A stretch of DNA of 10,654 nucleotides, from contig CANGOY010000044.1 in assembly GCA_947455585.1 (NCBI GenBank), positions 1 to 10,654 on the forward strand, read 5' to 3'. Both the position numbers and the translations under genes were made by a program. Origin of the DNA: Comamonadaceae bacterium. GTDB taxonomy: Bacteria; Pseudomonadota; Gammaproteobacteria; Burkholderiales; Burkholderiaceae_C. The notes under the pieces were generated by a model, which searched no databases, had not been told where the DNA came from, and was given only the letters and a program-made list of their open reading frames with translations. Shown here in pieces: positions 6,737-10,654 of this stretch (position 1 is the stretch's first letter; every line of letters starts with the position of its first letter).

Positions 6737-8010
6737 CCATTTTGTGCGTGAGCTTCACGCTGTTGCTGCTGTTGGGCGTACCCGTTGCGTTTTCAATCGG
6801 CTTGTCCTCCTTGGCCACACTGTTGTTTGAAGGCTTGCCACTCGCGGTGGGCTTTCAACAAATGATTTCGGGCATGAACCCGTTCTCGTTCCTGGCTATT
6901 CCCTTCTTCATCTTTGCCGGTGAAATCATGATGTACGGCGGTATCGCCGACAAGATCGTAGATTTCGCCAAGTCTCTCGCTGGCCATATGCGTGGCGGTT
7001 TAGGCATGAGCAACGTGCTGGCTTGCACCTTGTTTGGCGGTGTATCAGGCTCGCCAGTAGCCGACGTTTCAGCCATGGGCGCAGTGTTGATTCCGCAAAT
7101 GAAAAAAGAAGGCTATGACGCCGACTATGCTGTCAACGTCACCACGCATGCCTCTTTGGTGGGTGCCTTGATGCCCACCAGCCACAACCTCATCATCTTT
7201 GCGCTGGCGGCCAGCGGTAAGGTGAGCATTGCTGCTTTGATCTTGGCGGGTATCGTGCCTGCCGTTGTGCTGACCATCTGCAATTTGGTCGCAGCTTATG
7301 CCGTGGCCGTCAAGCGTGGTTATCCAGCTGGCACCTTCCCAGGCTGGTCAGTGGTGGGTTACTCCTTCGCGCAATCCTTGCCTGGCCTGTTTGTGGTGGT
7401 CATCATCATCGCGGGCATCTTGTCAGGCGCATTCACAGCCACCGAGTCAGCATCTGTTGCGGTGCTTTGGGCTCTGTTTTTAGCCACCATCGTCTACAAA
7501 AAACTCACGCATGATCAGTTGCTCAAAGCGGCAGCCAAAGCAGTCAAAAGCACAGGCGCAGTTTTACTGTTGATCGGCATCAGCTCGATGTTTGGCTACT
7601 TGATTGGTTTGTATGGCGTGGCTGAGTTGACCGGAAAAATGTTGTCAAGCATCAGCGCCACACCTTGGGTCATTTTCTTGTGCGTCAACGTCATCTTGTT
7701 CGTGCTGGGAACTTTCCTTGATATGGCCGCAACGATCCTGATTTGCACGCCTATCTTCTTACCCATCTGTCAGCAAATGGGCATGAGCACAGAGCAGTTT
7801 GGTATCGTGATGCTCATCAATTGCGCCTTGGGTTTGAACACGCCGCCGGTTGGCACTACGCAATTCATAGGTTGCACGATTGGCGAAATTTCTGTGGGTG
7901 CAGTCATGAAAACCATTTGGCCCTTCTATGGTGGCTTGATCGCCGCCTTGATGCTAGTCACCTACGTACCCGCATTCACAATGTGGCTACCTAATTTAAT
8001 TTTGAAATGA
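6727..8010 (+). CDS. TRAP transporter large permease (DctM family)
   Basis: The 427-residue polytopic protein is hydrophobic nearly throughout, as expected for the roughly 12-helix DctM subunit. Family signatures are present: F-G-G-V-S-G-S-P-V-A-D-V-S-A-M-G (103-118), A-F-T-A-T-E-S-A (235-242), F-L-D-M-A-A-T (330-336) and L-G-L-N-T-P-P-V-G-T (368-377). The ATG overlaps the end of the small permease gene by 10 bases and has a purine-rich AGAGGTGGAG upstream, consistent with coupled translation. It provides the Na+-dependent transport path for the acid bound by the upstream DctP protein. The length is usual for the family and no lesion is visible. Confidence 0.95.
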   Translation: MALTILCVSFTLLLLLGVPVAFSIGLSSLATLLFEGLPLAVGFQQMISGMNPFSFLAIPFFIFAGEIMMYGGIADKIVDFAKSLAGHMRGGLGMSNVLACTLFGGVSGSPVADVSAMGAVLIPQMKKEGYDADYAVNVTTHASLVGALMPTSHNLIIFALAASGKVSIAALILAGIVPAVVLTICNLVAAYAVAVKRGYPAGTFPGWSVVGYSFAQSLPGLFVVVIIIAGILSGAFTATESASVAVLWALFLATIVYKKLTHDQLLKAAAKAVKSTGAVLLLIGISSMFGYLIGLYGVAELTGKMLSSISATPWVIFLCVNVILFVLGTFLDMAATILICTPIFLPICQQMGMSTEQFGIVMLINCALGLNTPPVGTTQFIGCTIGEISVGAVMKTIWPFYGGLIAALMLVTYVPAFTMWLPNLILK

Positions 8011-8014
8011 CACC

Positions 8015-8989
8015 ATGAACGCTGGACCTGCGATTGCTTTCGAAGCCAACGCCCGCTACCCCGACCCATGCGTCGAAGTATTGGATGAAAGATTTTTAAA
8101 GCTGCGCTTGTTCAGCGCCAGCGTCGAGCAACTGGCTACTGGCTTGCGCTGGGCTGAAGGCCCCTTGTGGTTTGGCGATGGGCGCTATTTGCTGGTGTCC
8201 GATATCCCCAACAACCGCATCTTGCGATGGGACGATGCGTCCGGCCACGTGAGTGAGTTTCGTAAGCCATCACACAACGCCAACGGCTTAGCCCGCGATG
8301 CACAAGGCCGCCTGCTCACCTGTGAACACCAAACACGTCGTATCACACGCACGGAATACAACGGAGACATCACAGTACTTGCCGATCTTTTTGATGGCAA
8401 AAAATTGAATTCACCTAATGACATTACCTGTCAGCGCAATGGTGCCATTTGGTTCACAGATCCACCCTTTGGCATTTCAGGCGACTGGGAAGGTGACGCT
8501 GCTTCGGCCGAATTGCCCCATGCGCTTTTCCGCATCAACCCCAGCGATGGTCACCTACAACAAGTCTTAACCGACGTGCAAGGTCCCAATGGTTTGGCCT
8601 TCTCGCCTGACGAATCGGTGTTGTATTTGGTTGAAAGCCGAGCACAACCGCACCGCAAAGTATGGGCCTATGACGTGAATGCACAAGGTGGCTTGTCAAA
8701 CAAACGCTTGGCCATTGATGCGCAAGGACCGGGGGCACTCGATGGCATCGCCGTGGACATCAGCGGCAACATTTGGTGCGGCTGGGGAAGTGACGGCTCG
8801 GCGCACGCCAAGCCCGAAGAGCTCGATGGCGTTCGCATATTTGCCCCCGATGGCACAGCCATTGGCCATATCCACCTGCCCGAGCGGTGCGCCAACGTGT
8901 GCTTTGGCGGTGCCAAACACAACCGACTTTTCATGGCGAGCAGCCATTCGCTGTACGCCATCTACACCAACACACGCGGTGCGATCTAA
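8015..8989 (+). CDS. SMP-30/gluconolactonase family lactonase, probable aldarolactonase
   Basis: The 324-residue protein has the SMP-30/regucalcin beta-propeller pattern with the expected metal and active-site positions: Glu48 in R-W-A-E-G-P-L-W, Asn135 in L-N-S-P-N-D-I, Asn192 in G-P-N-G-L-A-F-S and Asp243 in L-D-G-I-A-V-D. There is no signal peptide, so it acts in the cytoplasm. It starts 4 bases after the permease stop with only a weak ribosome site. The family opens sugar lactones using a divalent metal. Placed between Udh and GudD/GarD, it most likely hydrolyses the glucaro- and/or galactaro-lactone made by Udh to the free aldarate, the role reported for UxuL-type proteins. It has an N-terminal extension of about 25-30 residues before the first propeller strand compared with short gluconolactonases. 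Which lactone it prefers cannot be told from sequence. Confidence 0.9.
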   Translation: MNAGPAIAFEANARYPDPCVEVLDERFLKLRLFSASVEQLATGLRWAEGPLWFGDGRYLLVSDIPNNRILRWDDASGHVSEFRKPSHNANGLARDAQGRLLTCEHQTRRITRTEYNGDITVLADLFDGKKLNSPNDITCQRNGAIWFTDPPFGISGDWEGDAASAELPHALFRINPSDGHLQQVLTDVQGPNGLAFSPDESVLYLVESRAQPHRKVWAYDVNAQGGLSNKRLAIDAQGPGALDGIAVDISGNIWCGWGSDGSAHAKPEELDGVRIFAPDGTAIGHIHLPERCANVCFGGAKHNRLFMASSHSLYAIYTNTRGAI

Positions 8990-9025
8990 GCATCACCGCC
9001 ACACACAAAAACTAAGAGAACAACA

Positions 9026-9985
9026 ATGAAAAAACGTTATCTGCTCTTAGCCATACTCAGCGCCTGCACCATGGGATCGGTGCATGCTTGGCCCGATAAA
9101 CCTGTCACCTTGGTCGTGCCTTTTCCACCTGGCGGCGCCACCGATTTAATTGCCCGCACCTTGGCACCTAAGCTGCAAGAAAAGCTCGGAAGCACCTTCA
9201 TCACCGATAACAAAGCTGGGGCCACTGGCACGATCGGCGCAGGTTTTGTGGCGCGGGCACCTGCCGATGGCCACACCATCTTGGTCTCGTCACTCGGTCC
9301 GTATGTAATTGCCCCGCATCTGCTCGCCAAAGTGCCGTATGACGCGTTGAAAGACTTCGACTACATCAGTATCGCTGTGCAAGCCCCGAACGTGCTGGTC
9401 GTGCCAGCCAGCTCACCGCACAAATCGATGGCCGATGTGATTGCATTCCTCAAAGCCAACCCCAACAAAATGACCTTCGCCTCCTCTGGCAACGGCAGCA
9501 GCGATCACCTCACGGCCGAGTTGTTTTGGCTGCAAACCAACACAACTGGCATCCATGTGCCCTACAAAGGTGGCGGGCCTGTGATGACTGATTTGCTAGG
9601 CGCGCAAGTGGACTCATCGTTCATGAACATCAACACCGCCATGCCGCAAATCTTGTCAGGCAAGTTGCGTGCGCTCTCCATCACCAGTGCCAAGCGCTCG
9701 CCGCTGTTGCCCAATATTCCATCTCTCGAAGAGTTGGGCATCAAAGAAGCCAATGTGTATTCATGGCAAGCCGTAGCAGCTCCCAAGGGCTTGCCCGCAG
9801 ACATCAAAGCCAAGCTGCATGCGGCCATCGTGGCAGGTTTGAATGACCCACAAGTCAAAACCAAGCTGCTGGACTTGGGCTTTGAGATTGTGGCCAACAC
9901 GCCAGAGCAATTCACTGCCTACCAAGCCGCTGAATTTGCACGGTGGAAAAAATTTATCGACTCACGCAACATCAAAGCCGACTAA
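9026..9985 (+). CDS. Orphan TctC/Bug-family periplasmic binding protein
   Basis: The 319-residue protein has a Sec signal peptide (M-K-K-R then a hydrophobic core, likely cleavage after V-H-A at 21) and the Bug/TctC hallmarks: W-P-D-K-P-V-T-L-V-V-P-F-P-P-G-G-A-T-D (22-40), D-N-K-A-G-A-T-G (61-68), A-P-A-D-G-H-T-I-L (78-86) and H-V-P-Y-K-G-G-G-P (177-185). These proteins bind carboxylates for tripartite tricarboxylate transporters or act as sensors. No TctA or TctB membrane gene is in the window, as is common for Bug proteins in Burkholderiales. It lies 36 bases after the lactonase gene and 19 before gudD, within a set already served by a full TRAP system, so aldarate or lactone capture is a plausible role. 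The ligand is unknown. Confidence 0.92.
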   Translation: MKKRYLLLAILSACTMGSVHAWPDKPVTLVVPFPPGGATDLIARTLAPKLQEKLGSTFITDNKAGATGTIGAGFVARAPADGHTILVSSLGPYVIAPHLLAKVPYDALKDFDYISIAVQAPNVLVVPASSPHKSMADVIAFLKANPNKMTFASSGNGSSDHLTAELFWLQTNTTGIHVPYKGGGPVMTDLLGAQVDSSFMNINTAMPQILSGKLRALSITSAKRSPLLPNIPSLEELGIKEANVYSWQAVAAPKGLPADIKAKLHAAIVAGLNDPQVKTKLLDLGFEIVANTPEQFTAYQAAEFARWKKFIDSRNIKAD

Positions 9986-10004
9986 GTTGGCGCACAAAGA
10001 CTTC

Positions 10005-10654
10005 ATGCCTCACACCTCTCCCGTCATCACTCAATTGCGCGTCATCCCCGTTGCGGGCCAAGACAGCATGTTGATGAATTTATCTGGCGCACACGGCCCC
10101 TACTTCACGCGCAACATCCTCATCCTCACCGACAACGCGGGTCGCACCGGCGTGGGCGAGGTCCCTGGTGGTGAAAAAATTCGCGCCACATTACAAGACG
10201 CTACAGAGTTGGTGGTCGGCCAAAGTCTTGGCAATGTACAAGCTGTACTCAACGCCATGCGGACGCGATTTGCAGACCGCGATGCGGGCGGGCGCGGCTT
10301 ACAAACTTTCGATTTGCGCACCACCATCCATGCCGTCACAGCGGTGGAATCGGCCATGCTCGATTTGCTAGGTCAACACCTTGATGTGCCTGTGGCTGCA
10401 CTTTTAGGCGAAGGCCAGCAGCGCAGTTCGGTGGAGATGCTGGGCTACTTGTTCTTCATTGGTGACTGCAACCAAACCGACCTGCACTACCGCAGCGAAC
10501 CCGAAGCCAACAACGCGTGGTTTCGCTTGCGCAACGAAAAAGCCATGACACACGAATCCGTGGTGCGCTTGGCTGAAGCTGCGCGCGAGAAATATGGTTT
10601 CAACGACTTCAAACTCAAAGGCGGCGTATTAGCGGGCGAAGCAGAAATCGAAGC
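10005..10654 (+). CDS. gudD: Glucarate dehydratase, N-terminal part (cut by window end)
   Basis: An open frame from ATG 10005 runs to the window edge without a stop (216 full codons), about half of the usual ~446 residues. It matches E. coli GudD nearly throughout: V-I-P-V-A-G-Q-D-S-M-L-M-N-L-S-G-A-H (13-30), F-A-D-R-D-A-G-G-R-G-L-Q-T-F-D-L-R (89-105), E-M-L-G-Y-L-F-F (144-151) and the enolase-superfamily K-x-K at Lys203/Lys205 in F-N-D-F-K-L-K-G-G. Substrate-contact positions equivalent to E. coli Asn27, His32, Thr103 and Tyr150 are kept (Asn25, His30, Thr101, Tyr148; a constant offset of two). The enzyme dehydrates D-glucarate to 5-keto-4-deoxy-D-glucarate with Mg2+. The metal ligands and general-base His lie beyond the window. 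The ribosome site is weak (AAAGA, 4 bases before ATG); homology sets the start. Confidence 0.95.
   Translation, partial: MPHTSPVITQLRVIPVAGQDSMLMNLSGAHGPYFTRNILILTDNAGRTGVGEVPGGEKIRATLQDATELVVGQSLGNVQAVLNAMRTRFADRDAGGRGLQTFDLRTTIHAVTAVESAMLDLLGQHLDVPVAALLGEGQQRSSVEMLGYLFFIGDCNQTDLHYRSEPEANNAWFRLRNEKAMTHESVVRLAEAAREKYGFNDFKLKGGVLAGEAEIE

Noticed and set aside
10168..10371. Small plus-strand open frame inside the right-edge gene
   Set aside because: It is an out-of-frame shadow of gudD, whose true frame is open from 10005 to the window end and carries clear family motifs.
1..10654. Mobile elements, CRISPR arrays, tRNA/rRNA genes or phage genes
   Set aside because: I saw no transposase or integrase, no spaced repeat array, no terminal inverted repeats and no RNA gene-like sequence. 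The window is densely filled with ordinary metabolic genes.

Overview
The window looks like a chromosomal catabolic locus from a betaproteobacterium of the order Burkholderiales, most likely Comamonadaceae (Limnohabitans, Polaromonas or Rhodoferax-like). The reasons are the moderate GC content, an orphan Bug/TctC-type binding protein (a family greatly expanded in this order), and the combination of a uronate dehydrogenase, a TRAP transporter and GarD/GudD. The taxonomic placement is inferred from protein recognition, not from a search.

Left part (1-1614): a minus-strand glutathione S-transferase family gene, then a plus-strand fumarylacetoacetate hydrolase (FAH) family gene whose best start gives an unusual N-terminal export-like sequence (twin Arg plus a possible lipobox). 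Neither is clearly part of the sugar-acid pathway. The FAH gene converges on garD with only 2 bases between the stop codons.

Right part (1617-10654): a hexuronate oxidation locus. garD (galactarate dehydratase) is on the minus strand, divergent from a LacI-family regulator. After the regulator comes a plus-strand cluster that reads as one operon: udh (uronate dehydrogenase), TRAP transporter P-Q-M subunits, an SMP-30/gluconolactonase-family lactonase, an orphan TctC/Bug binding protein, and gudD (glucarate dehydratase), which is cut by the right edge of the window. The inferred route is: D-glucuronate or D-galacturonate enters by the TRAP system; Udh oxidises it to the aldarolactone; the lactonase opens this to D-glucarate or galactarate; GudD or GarD dehydrates the acid to 5-keto-4-deoxy-D-glucarate. 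The later steps (KDG dehydratase/decarboxylase and ketoglutarate semialdehyde dehydrogenase) are not in the window and may lie to the right.

Regulation: an uninterrupted perfect 36-bp palindrome (4350-4385) with a LacI-family core, TGGTAGCGCTACCA, sits over the predicted transcription start of the udh operon. A copy of the same 14-bp core with two mismatches (3210-3223) lies between garD and the regulator gene. This suggests that one LacI-type repressor controls both arms of the pathway and itself. The pathway is a recognisable variant of known uronate oxidation. The less ordinary points are the palindrome and its partner site, the export-like FAH protein, and the second, orphan binding protein inside a TRAP operon.
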